Origin: Candidatus Parcubacteria bacterium
Lineage (GTDB): Bacteria; Patescibacteriota; Minisyncoccia; Phycocordibacterales; GCA-2747955
Assembly: GCA_027039745.1 (NCBI GenBank)
Contig: JALUMP010000126.1
Span: 1-7,670 of the forward strand
DNA: 7,670 nucleotides
Direction: 5' to 3'
Part shown: piece by piece, positions 1 through 6,900 of the stretch
How positions within the stretch are numbered: the first letter of the stretch is position 1
Layout of the letters: each line of letters opens with the position of its first letter
Notes under the pieces: model-generated
The model's input: only the letters and a program-made list of their open reading frames with translations
Told to the model about the DNA's origin: nothing
Databases searched by the model: none
Program-made: the position numbers and the translations under genes

Positions 1-41
1 TCATAGTTTTTTAAAATAAAAAATGGTTAAAATAATTATAA

Positions 42-69
42 TGGAAAGATAATTATTTCAATGTATAAT
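42..69 (+). promoter_or_regulatory. Candidate promoter of rdgB, apparently leaderless
   Basis: A perfect TATAAT lies at 64-69. Counting the last base of the -10 box as -7 puts +1 at 76, the A of the rdgB start codon, so the mRNA would have no 5' untranslated region. A weak -35-like TGGAAA at 42-47 stands 16 bp upstream. The rest of 1-75 is A/T-rich with no gene that I can see. A second TATAAT at 37-42 could serve as an alternative and would give a leader of about 27 nt. The boxes are seen directly; their use is inferred, and such boxes arise easily in A/T-rich DNA. Confidence 0.5.
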
Positions 70-75
70 TGAGGT

Positions 76-624
76 ATGATTTTTGTAACAGGTAATAAAA
101 ATAAGCTAGAAGAATTTAAAGAAATTTTGGGCGCTGAAAATATAAGTTCAAAGAATATAGATTTAGATGAAATTCAATCTGTAGATGTTGGTGATGTCGC
201 ATTAGATAAGGCAAAAAGAGCATATGATATTTTGAAGCAACCCGTGGTTGTAGAAGATGTATCTTTTGAGCTTGATGAGTTTGGTGGACTTCCTGGTCCT
301 TTTATTAAGTATTTTGAGCAAAAATTTCCAAAAAGTTCTATGATTAAAATGCTTGGTGATAATAAAAATAGGGGAGCAAGAGCCATAGCTTGTATAGCTT
401 ATTTTGATGGGAAAAATAATTTTGTCGTTAAGGGAATTGTAAATGGGGGAGTTACCAAAGAAATATTTGGTGAAGGCGGTTTTGGTTTTGACCATTATTT
501 TGTTCCAGATGGGTATACAAAAACTTTTGCTCAAATGGGGAAAGAAGAAAAAAACAAAATATCTCATAGGAAACGAGCCTTGGATTTACTGAAAGAAGAA
601 TTATTAAAAAGAGGTTTAATTTAA
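76..624 (+). CDS. rdgB: XTP/dITP diphosphatase (non-canonical purine NTP pyrophosphatase, RdgB/Ham1/ITPase family)
   Basis: Family function: hydrolyses ITP, dITP and XTP to the monophosphate and pyrophosphate in the cytosol, keeping deaminated purines out of DNA and RNA. The 182 residues carry the family landmarks in order: the N-terminal nucleotide-binding TGNKNK (5-10), the metal-binding acidic pair in VVVED (57-61), GGLPGPFIKYF (70-80), GFGFDHYFVPDG (135-146) and the C-terminal SHR (163-165). The length is slightly under the usual 190-200. Two small departures are GFGFDH where GF-aromatic-DP is usual, and FGEGG where many members have PRG. The AUG at 76 is chosen because the family protein begins right at the IxFVTGN strand. 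An in-frame AUG at 61 would be possible if UGA is sense (it would add MYNWG) but it overlaps the -10 box. The next gene starts 6 nt after the UAA, suggesting one transcript. Confidence 0.93.
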   Translation: MIFVTGNKNKLEEFKEILGAENISSKNIDLDEIQSVDVGDVALDKAKRAYDILKQPVVVEDVSFELDEFGGLPGPFIKYFEQKFPKSSMIKMLGDNKNRGARAIACIAYFDGKNNFVVKGIVNGGVTKEIFGEGGFGFDHYFVPDGYTKTFAQMGKEEKNKISHRKRALDLLKEELLKRGLI

Positions 625-630
625 TATAGT

Positions 631-2643
631 ATGAAAAATATATTTAAAAAAATAAATATAGAAAATTTTAAAAAAAGTCTAAAAGAAACATGGGGTAGGT
701 TACCTGTTTCTGTCTTATTATCCGTTTTTGTTTTTTTGGGGTTTGTTGTAAAAATTTATGTAGATTTAGGTAGGGGTTTAGAAAATATTTTAGATAAAAC
801 TATTTTGACTTTGGTAGTTATGTTTTTTTTATCTGTTGCTGTATATTTGCTTACTGAAGTTTTGAATACCACTTTATTTAAAAAATGAGTTTTTCAGTTA
901 GGGACATTTGTTTTTGGTGGATTATTTTATATTTTTTTTGAAGAAAATCTTTTTAATTCATTTGAGGCAGAATCAATGATATATATAACTGCAACTATGA
1001 TTGGCATAGTCGCAGCAATCTTTGTAGCCCCATTCGCAAAACAAATTGTTAATAAGAGTGTATCTCAAGAATCGTTTTATAACTTTTCTTTTAAATTAGT
1101 TATAAAAACATTGATGTCTGTAATTATTGGTAATGTCTCTATGTTGCTTGGTTTTGTGGCACTAGGGAGTATTTTTGCCTTATTTGGGCTTGGTTTTATA
1201 AATGAGGGAGATACTTTTTCTCTTTGGTCGGCCTTTACACTTTCATTACTTGCTCCATTATTCTTTTTGGCAAATTTACCAAAGGATAAACAAAATGATT
1301 TAGACAAAATTAAGAAAAATAAATTTTATTATTTTTTGATTAATTATATTGGGTTACCTGCTATAAGTATTTATCTTTTGATTTTATATGCGTATACTGT
1401 GAAAGTTTTAGTTAATTTTTCAAAATGACCACAAGGAAAGATTTCGTGAATGGTAATAGGTTTTTCATTTTTTGGGTATTTAATTTATGTGGCATCATGA
1501 ATTTTTAAAGATAAATTTAAACCAGTTTTATTTTTCAGAAAAATATTTCCATTTATTTTAATTCCACAAATTGGAATGTTATTTTATGCTATTATTTTAA
1601 GAATTAACCAACATGATTTTACTATCAATAGATATTTAGTTGTTGTTTTTGGGTTATGGCTTTTAGGTATTTCTTTATATTTCATTTTTTCAAAGAAAAA
1701 ATATTTAGGAACTATCTTTTATTCTTTAATGATAACTATTTTTATAATATCAGTAGGACCATGATCTGTTTATTCTTTTCCAGAAAATAGACAAACAGAT
1801 GAGTTAGTGCAAAATTTAAAAGAAGCCGGTATTTTAGAGAATGGACAAATCACTCCTTTGAAAAAATATACGGATATCTCTGGAAAATTAAGTGGAAAAG
1901 TATATGGCTCTATTGAATATTTATGTCAGTTTCATGGTTGTAGAACTCTTGATTTTCTTTTTGAAAAACAAATAAAAGAAATAAAGAAAAAACATAAAAA
2001 AAAGTTTGACGAAAGAAAAGCAGAAAGAATAAAAAACGCTTTTAGTAAGGAAGAACTAAAATGGGTAGGTGAAATGGAATATAGACCAATAAGCAATTGA
2101 GAGATAATTGATGAGCTATCAAAAATAATAAAAGTTAGGAGATATAACAAAGATTTTAATTATAATAATTCTGAGAGAATATTGTCATTTGCTATAAAAG
2201 ATTATAAAAATTTTGATTCTATGAATATTACTGGATATGACGTGTTTTTACGTATGTATAGCTCTTTAGGTGGCACAAAAGATAGAGATTATGCGGCATA
2301 TTTAGATACTGATATGAATGAATTAAAGTTATATAAAAAGGGTAAAATGATAGAGACTTTTGATTTTACAAAAGTAAAAGATTTTTTGATAAGCCAAAAA
2401 AATATAAAAGAAAATATCGCAGACGATAAAATGGGTAATACCATATTTTTAGACAAAGAGTTAATGACTTTTGAACTTGAAAATAATGGACTAAAAATTA
2501 AATTATTTATAAATAACATATCAATTGAAAATCTAGATTTAAAAGAAGTAGAAAAAAAAGATAGAGAAAAAAATAATCAACCTAAATTTGCTTTAAGCAT
2601 ACAACCTTTTGTTGATGGATTTGTGTTATTAAAAAATAAATAA
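631..2643 (+). CDS. DUF4153-family multi-pass membrane protein, 670 aa, six in-frame UGA codons
   Basis: One open frame runs from AUG 631 to UAA 2641-2643 if UGA is read as sense at 886, 1426, 1447, 1498, 1762 and 2098 (codons 86, 266, 273, 290, 378, 490). A standard-code reading would give five fragments, all in one frame with no frameshift and no UAA/UAG. Hydrophobic segments, probably about ten, fill residues 27-375, for example near 27-47, 61-78, 90-105, 116-135, 155-190, 231-265, 305-325 and 340-377. The DUF4153 signature is recognisable from memory: PQGKISW (267-273) before GFSFFGYLIY, then RINQHDFTINRYLVVV, then VGPWSVYSF near 378, where known members have GPW followed by S and Q/R positions. 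After 378 the protein is hydrophilic, with a Lys/Glu-rich part, a Cys pair around CQFHGC, and a C-terminal domain with NITGYDVFLRMY. Biochemical function is not known for the family. It follows rdgB by 6 nt and is closed by an inverted repeat. The family call is from motif memory and was not searched. Confidence 0.82.
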
Positions 2644-2658
2644 AATATAAATAATTCA

Positions 2659-2696
2659 AGCATAAAGAAGAGTTCAAAAGAACTCTTCTTTATGTT
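2659..2696 (+). terminator. Perfect 15-bp inverted repeat, likely terminator after the DUF4153 gene
   Basis: Positions 2661-2675 pair perfectly with 2680-2694 around an AAAA loop; a G-U and an A-U pair at the base extend the stem to 17. It starts 17 nt after the UAA of the DUF4153 gene. The + strand side is followed by TTATGATTTTAAT, not a strict U-tract, so termination may be weak or the element may act otherwise. The opposite strand continues into a T-rich stretch, but no minus-strand gene is visible to need it. Its right arm also lies inside the candidate gpmI promoter. Confidence 0.65.
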
Positions 2697-2701
2697 ATGA
2701 T
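2673..2701 (+). promoter_or_regulatory. Candidate extended -10 promoter of gpmI, apparently leaderless
   Basis: TATGAT at 2696-2701 is preceded by TGT at 2693-2695, giving the extended -10 form TGnTATGAT (one mismatch to consensus). A TTCAAA -35-like box at 2673-2678 stands exactly 17 bp upstream, at the tip of the inverted repeat. The predicted +1 is 2708, the A of the gpmI AUG. A new promoter is needed here if the hairpin terminates the upstream transcript. Use is inferred. Confidence 0.5.
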
Positions 2702-2707
2702 TTTAAT

Positions 2708-4225
2708 ATGAAAAATAAAAAATTAATTCTTATCGTTCGTGATGGCTGAGGATACTCTAAAGAGAAAACAAATAATGCTATTTTGCAAGCAGATACCCCT
2801 TTTGCTGATATGGTTGAAAAAACCTATCCAACAGTATTACTCAATGCTTCAGGCAGGGCTGTTGGTTTACCAAAAGGATATATGGGTAATTCAGAAGTAG
2901 GGCATATGACTATGGGGCTTGGCAGAGTTCAAAAACAACTTTTGACGAGAATAAATGATGCGATTGAAGATAAAACTTTTTTTCAAAATAAAGAAATCTT
3001 AAAAGCAATACAAAATACAAAAGAAAATGATTCTAAATTACATTTGATGTGTTTATTGCAAGATGCTGGAGTTCATGCGCATATTTCTCATTTGTTTGCA
3101 GTTTTAGATTATGCAAAAAAAGAAGGATTAAAAAAAGATGATGTATTGTTGCATTTATTTACAGATGGCAGAGATGATAAGCCAACTTCAGGAATTGGTT
3201 TTTTAGCAGAAGTTGCAGAATATATAGAGCAAAAAAGGATAGGGAAAGTGGTAACAATTTCTGGAAGATATTTTGCAATGGATAGAAATAAAAAATATGA
3301 AAGAACTAAAAAAGCTTATGAGGCTATTTTTGATGCAAAGGGAGAGAAATTTAAATGTGGTTTGGGTAAGCTTGATGAGTTATATAAAAAAAATATAACA
3401 GACGAATTTATAGAACCAATGGTTAAAGTTTCGTATTCTGGTGTTAAAGATAAAGATTCTATATTTTTTCTTAATTTTAGAAAAGATAGGGCAAGACAAT
3501 TAACAGAAGCAATTATTGATAAAAATTTTTTTGCTTTTGATAGAAAACAAAAAGATATTTATTTTTTATCAATGGCAAGATATGACAAAAAATGGAAAAA
3601 TAACGTGGTTTTTGAGGATATTGAGCCGAAAAATACTTTAACTGAAATTTTAGATAAAAACAACAAAAAACAATTAAGAATTTCTGAAACTGAAAAATAT
3701 GCGCACGTAACTTTCTTTTTTGATGGGGGGAAAGAATTTGAATCTAAAAATATAGATAAAGTTATTGTTCCATCACCTAATGTTGCCACTTATGATTTAA
3801 AACCAGAAATGAGTAGCCATGAGCTTACCGAAAAAACTATTGAAGAAATAAAAACAGAAAAATATGATTTTATTTTAATTAATTATCCAAATGCTGATAT
3901 GGTTGGGCATACTGGAGATTTTGAAGCTACAAAAAAAGCAGTAGAGTCTGTAGATAGGTCTGTAAAGAAAGTTACAGAAAAAGGCTTGGAGAAAAATTAT
4001 ATTATTTTGTTAACAGCAGATCATGGAAACGCAGAGTCTGTATCACACACAGATACTAAACATACTTCTAATAAGGTTTTCTTTAGTTATATAGCAAATG
4101 ATTTAAAAAATCAGAAAAACATTTTTAAAAAAGGAGAATTTGGTTTATCAAATATAGCAAAAACTATTTTGGATATTTTTGAAATAAAAAGTAATGATAA
4201 AATGGATGAGTCATTGTTGAAGTAG
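2708..4225 (+). CDS. gpmI: 2,3-bisphosphoglycerate-independent phosphoglycerate mutase (iPGM)
   Basis: Family function: interconverts 3- and 2-phosphoglycerate through a phosphoserine intermediate with two Mn ions, in cytosolic glycolysis/gluconeogenesis. The 505 residues match the usual length of about 510. Active-site landmarks lie where Geobacillus iPGM has them: D12 in DGxG, catalytic S62 in MGNSEVGH, H123 in AGVHAH and TDGRD near 152-156. Further on come GRYFAMDRN (186-194), RISETEKYAHVTFFF with K330, NYPNADMVGHTG (D397, H401), TADHGNAE (D438, H439) and a C-terminal His in KHTSN (452). Codon 14 is UGA (2747-2749), inside DG-x-G, where relatives have W, F or Y. Under the standard code the protein would lack its first metal-ligand segment. 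AUG 2708 is chosen because it places D12 and S62 correctly. No Shine-Dalgarno is present. The stop is UAG. Confidence 0.96.
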
Positions 4226-4243
4226 GTTTTAATATGTTAATAT
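4214..4243 (+). promoter_or_regulatory. Weak candidate promoter upstream of the 290-aa membrane protein gene
   Basis: TAATAT at 4238-4243 is preceded by TGT (4235-4237), an extended -10 pattern, with TTGTTG at 4214-4219 18 bp upstream inside the gpmI tail. The predicted +1 is 4250, six bases before the AUG at 4256. In such A/T-rich DNA this could be chance, and the 30-nt gap from gpmI also allows cotranscription. Confidence 0.25.
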
Positions 4244-4255
4244 TAGCAAAGAATT

Positions 4256-5128
4256 ATGGCTTTTGATAAAGAACAACAAAAAAAAAATATTTCCGGTGCT
4301 TTAAAGGAATTAAGAAGAAAAGCTAGGAAAGATAGAACGGAAGAAGAAAAAGGATTTAAAAAATTTCAGGGTGGTTTAGCTATTGGTAATTCTAATTCAA
4401 GGGCTGGTGAAGGGGAAAGGGATGATGCTGGTAATGAAGAATATGAAAATGGAAATCCTGATGAGATGGGGCAAGAAGATCAAGAATTTCCTGAAAATAC
4501 TTTTGGGAATGCTATTTCTGGTGGTACTAGGTCTGCTTGAGGTTGGTATAAAAAACGAAAGTTAAAAAGAAAATTGCGAAAATTGAGAATGAAACTTGCG
4601 ACATTAAAGGTTCTTTCTGCTAAATCAAAAACTGATGCGACTCTTGAAAGAGGGGCGTTTATTCTTATGATTACAGGTGCTGTTATTTTAGATATTATAC
4701 AGATTATTTTACTTCTTGCTGCTGCACCAACCGCAGGAGTAACTATTGCAATAAACGTCTTGGTTTCTTTATTTGTTTCAATTCCTTTGGTATATCTTCC
4801 ATCTGGATATATCAGATTCAGTAACATAAAAAAAATAAGAAGACGACTAAAAGCAATGAAAGACAGAGATGCAAAAGAAAAATTTATGAAGTTTTTAAGA
4901 AAGAAGCTTGCTGCAATGACCATCAATAGTTTGATTGATTTAGTTGTTTATTTGATAGAATTGATTCCTGTGGTAAAGGCTTTACCTTTATATACTATAA
5001 GTAAAATAAGAGAGTTTGGTTCTGCTGAGATTTTACGTATAATGTGAGGCAAGGACACAAAAGGAGAGATAACAAAACTTGAAAAACAAATAGGAAAAAT
5101 AAGAATGCAATTGAGTAAAATACAATAA
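4256..5128 (+). CDS. Unrecognised membrane protein, 290 aa, two in-frame UGA codons
   Basis: I do not recognise this gene. Read with UGA as sense at 4538 and 5045 (codons 95 and 264) it runs from AUG 4256 to UAA 5126-5128; the standard code would split it. Residues 1-20 and 30-45 are basic, and about 50-95 are a Gly/Asn/Glu/Asp-rich, probably disordered, acidic stretch. Then comes a strongly basic helix, KKRKLKRKLRKLRMK (about 99-113). Two membrane segments follow (about 133-157 and 160-182), then another very basic stretch (187-218). A third hydrophobic segment at about 221-251 contains ELIPVVKALPLYTI; a short charged, possibly coiled tail ends the protein. The positive-inside pattern suggests that the N terminus and the 187-218 segment are cytoplasmic. 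It lies 30 nt after gpmI and upstream of the ribosomal operon; neither neighbour explains its role. The codon after the first UGA is GGT then TGG, so the local reading would be AWGWYK. Confidence 0.72.
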
Positions 5129-5146
5129 TATTTTTTTGTATTTGAC

Positions 5147-5174
5147 TTGCTAAAACGTGTTTTTTTGATAGAAT
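5147..5174 (+). promoter_or_regulatory. Candidate promoter of the rpsN ribosomal operon
   Basis: TAGAAT at 5169-5174 is preceded by TGA (5166-5168), an extended -10 form, with TTGCTA at 5147-5152 16 bp upstream. A better-looking TTGACT at 5142-5147 is 21 bp away, which is too far. Predicted +1 is about 5181, giving a leader of about 122 nt before rpsN, in contrast to the apparently leaderless rdgB and gpmI. It is the best promoter-like sequence in the only gap above 150 nt. Confidence 0.55.
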
Positions 5175-5199
5175 TACGAATAATATTTTCACCTTTTAG

Positions 5200-5264
5200 C
5201 CGAAGGGATTGGAAAGTCTGTGTTTTTATGCAGAAACTACCTTTTCTATTCCCAAAGCCTTTGG
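5200..5264 (+). promoter_or_regulatory. Structured 5' leader of the rpsN operon (long bulged hairpin)
   Basis: Hand folding gives one extended hairpin. The base pairs 5200-5206 (CCGAAGG) with 5258-5264 (CCUUUGG), 7 bp. The middle pairs 5207-5216 with 5242-5251, with one U-U mismatch. The tip pairs 5217-5223 with 5228-5234 around a UUUU loop. Bulges of about 6-7 nt lie on the 3' side at 5235-5241 and 5252-5257. A competing local hairpin pairs 5251-5256 (CCCAAA) with 5260-5265 (UUUGGG). Two exclusive folds just upstream of ribosomal-protein genes would suit autogenous control, known for spc operons elsewhere through S8. I match it to no named riboswitch or r-protein leader. The remainder of 5129-5302 is A/T-rich, with a T-run at 5131-5137 after the previous stop. 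Confidence 0.45.
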
Positions 5265-5302
5265 GAAAATATATGTAAAAAAAATTATCAATATTAAAAT
5301 AT

Positions 5303-5488
5303 ATGGCAAGAAAATCAATAATAGCAAGAGCTAAAAAAAAGCCAAAATTTTCAACTAGGACATTGAACAGATGTTTTAAGTGTGGAAGAAAACATGGATA
5401 CATGAGAGATTTTGATTTGTGTAGAATTTGTTTTAGAGAAATGGCAAACGAAGGCCAGTTACCAGGAGTAAAAAAATCTTCTTGGTAA
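5303..5488 (+). CDS. rpsN: 30S ribosomal protein S14, type Z (zinc-binding)
   Basis: Small-subunit head protein that contacts 16S rRNA and is needed late in 30S assembly. The 61 residues are the short, zinc-ribbon form: CFKC (C24, C27) and CRIC (C40, C43), with the conserved RCFKCGRKHGYMRDFDLCR core and the C-terminal G-x-LPGVKKSSW. The N terminus MARKSIIARAKKKPKF is typical of type Z S14. It is the first gene of the ribosomal block; rplE, normally directly upstream, is absent. The start has no Shine-Dalgarno; the preceding bases are A/T only. The stop is UAA directly after a UGG Trp codon. Confidence 0.97.
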   Translation: MARKSIIARAKKKPKFSTRTLNRCFKCGRKHGYMRDFDLCRICFREMANEGQLPGVKKSSW

Positions 5489-5545
5489 GATTTAGGTTTT
5501 TTGTATTAATTTACAAAATGATTAATTACTAATAATTTATTCGAT

Positions 5546-5938
5546 ATGGATAAAATTTCAGAACTAATAATTAATATTAAGAATGCCTCTATGGTTAAGA
5601 AAGAAGACCTTGTGGTCACTCATTCAAAACTGAGAGAAGGGATACTTAATGTTTTAAAAAGAGAAAAATATATCAAAGATTATAAAATCTTAGATGGAAA
5701 CGAAAAGAAAAAAAGAATCAGAATAACTCTATCTTACAATGATAAACAAAAATCAAGTATTAACAATGTAAAAAGGATTTCAAAGCCTTCTTTGAGAATT
5801 TACGTTGGGTATAAGGAAATTTTTCCTGTAAAATATGGTAGAGGTTTATTAATATTATCAACACCAGAAGGCATCATTACAGATAAAGATGCTAAGAAAA
5901 AGAAAGTTGGGGGAGAAGCTTTATTTGAAATCTGGTAA
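5546..5938 (+). CDS. rpsH: 30S ribosomal protein S8
   Basis: Primary 16S rRNA-binding protein of the small-subunit platform (helix 21 region), and in E. coli the translational repressor of the spc operon. The 130 residues match the family length. The N-terminal domain has ISELIINIKNASMVKKE and HSKLREGILNVLKREKYI. The C-terminal RNA-binding domain has RISKPSLRIYVG (about 78-89) and the signature LSTPEGIITDKDAKKKKVGGE, ending in FEIW. The start AUG lies in A/T-rich sequence without a Shine-Dalgarno, 57 nt after rpsN. It ends with tandem stops (UAA UAA). Confidence 0.97.
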   Translation: MDKISELIINIKNASMVKKEDLVVTHSKLREGILNVLKREKYIKDYKILDGNEKKKRIRITLSYNDKQKSSINNVKRISKPSLRIYVGYKEIFPVKYGRGLLILSTPEGIITDKDAKKKKVGGEALFEIW

Positions 5939-5986
5939 TAATTAAAAATCATAATCCAAAAAAAGGATGCAGATTAAAAAAGAAAT

Positions 5987-6520
5987 ATGAGCAGAATAGG
6001 ATTAAAAAAGAAAATAATACCAGACAATACTGAAGTTTCAGTAGATGGTTCTTTGGTAAAAGTGAAGGGGACTTTGGGGGAGCTTTCAAGGAAGTTTAAT
6101 GATGCAGTAAAGATAGAAGTTAAAGATGGAGAAGTGGTGGTAGCGCCAAAAGATTCTTCTGTTTTTGCAAAATCTATGTGAGGAACAGCTTCATCGCATA
6201 TTCAAAATATGTTATCTGGAGTAAATAAAGTTTTTGAAAAGAAACTTATTATTGAGGGGGTTGGATATAGAGCATCTGCTACACCAAAAAATATTAAATT
6301 AACTGTTGGGTTTTCTCATGATGTTGATTTGGATATTCCAGAAGGTATTAAGGTGGAAGTAGAAAAAGAATCTATTGTTGTATCTGGGATTGACAAAGAA
6401 CAAGTTGGTTCTTTTGCGGCAAAGATAAGAGATGTTAAAAAACCGGAACCATACAAAGGTAAAGGAATCAGATATGCTGATGAAAATATTATTAGAAAAG
6501 AAGGTAAAAAAGCTGTGTAA
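5987..6520 (+). CDS. rplF: 50S ribosomal protein L6, with one in-frame UGA
   Basis: Large-subunit protein near the factor-binding site, binding 23S rRNA. The 177 residues match the family. The N-terminal domain begins MSRIGLKKKIIP, with VKVKGTLGELSRKF. The C-terminal domain carries the signature EGVGYRAS and later GFSHDVDLDIPEGI, and ends with the highly conserved PEPYKGKGIRYADE. Codon 65 (6179-6181) is UGA in KSM-x-GTASSHIQNM, where relatives have W or H before G-T/L-x-R. The standard code would cut the protein into two adjacent halves in the same frame. It starts 48 nt after rpsH; AAAGGA near 5960 is too far upstream to act as a ribosome-binding site. Confidence 0.96.
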
Positions 6521-6539
6521 AATTTTTAATTAGATAAAT

Positions 6540-6884
6540 ATGCTTAATAAAAAGATACAAAAAAGAATAAAAAGACATAAAAAAATAAGATCACGTCTTT
6601 CTGGAACAGCTGAAACACCAAGAATTTCAGTTTTCAAATCAAACAAGGGCCTGTATGTGCAGGTTATTGATGATATAAAAGCTGAAACTTTATTATCTTT
6701 GAGAACAAAAGATGACTCAAAAGACAAAAAAGTGGAACAAGCAGCAAAGCTTGGTAAAGAATTAGGGAAAAAAATGTCAGACAAAAGTATAAAAAAAGCT
6801 GTTTTTGATAGAGGGGGTAATAAATATGTTGGAAGAATAAAAGCTTTGGCTGAAGGAATTAGAGAAGGGGGAGTAAAATTTTAA
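6540..6884 (+). CDS. rplR: 50S ribosomal protein L18
   Basis: 5S rRNA-binding protein of the central protuberance. The 114 residues are of normal length, with a basic N terminus (KKIQKRIKRHKKIRSRLSGT), the ISVFKSNKGLYVQVIDD strand region and the diagnostic C terminus FDRGGNKYVGRIKALAEGIR ending EGGVKF. It follows rplF by 19 nt and precedes rpsE by 16 nt, the standard spc order. There is no Shine-Dalgarno; the preceding bases are AATTAGATAAAT. Confidence 0.97.
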   Translation: MLNKKIQKRIKRHKKIRSRLSGTAETPRISVFKSNKGLYVQVIDDIKAETLLSLRTKDDSKDKKVEQAAKLGKELGKKMSDKSIKKAVFDRGGNKYVGRIKALAEGIREGGVKF

Positions 6885-6900
6885 AAATAAATATTAAAAT

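Noticed and set aside
202..567. Minus-strand open frame of about 121 codons across rdgB
   Set aside because: Low-complexity Phe/Ile/Lys-rich translation, antisense to a confident gene.
886..2100. Pseudogene with repeated nonsense mutations
   Set aside because: All interruptions are UGA, with no UAA, UAG or frameshift over 670 codons, and the same occurs in gpmI and rplF, which are essential-type genes.
2747..2749. Selenocysteine at the gpmI UGA
   Set aside because: No SECIS-like stem directly after the codon is apparent, the position is not Cys in the family, and UGA recurs in unrelated genes.
4383..4565. Forward overlapping frame of 60 codons inside the 290-aa gene
   Set aside because: It is a shadow in another frame over the A/G-rich disordered region; the longer frame gives the membrane protein continuously.
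5142..5147. TTGACT as the -35 box of the rpsN promoter
   Set aside because: It is 21 bp from TAGAAT; the overlapping TTGCTA at 16 bp fits better.
5200..5264. Known RNA such as SRP RNA or a glycine riboswitch (CCGAAGG element)
   Set aside because: The other conserved parts of those RNAs are not present; only the short CCGAAGG string matches.
4480..5403. Minus-strand open frames opposite the 290-aa gene, leader and rpsN (about 4480-4926 and 4948-5403)
   Set aside because: They are antisense shadows of the forward genes, with no recognisable motif; one lies across the clear S14 gene.
5957..5966. AAAGGA as a Shine-Dalgarno for rplF
   Set aside because: It lies about 20 nt before the AUG, too far for normal pairing.
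2747..6181. UGA = glycine (code 25), as in known Gracilibacteria/Absconditabacteria
   Set aside because: It would give DGGG in iPGM, GPGS in DUF4153 and MGGT in L6, while every conserved Gly position uses GGN. Rejected as the first choice, though not excluded without the tRNA set.
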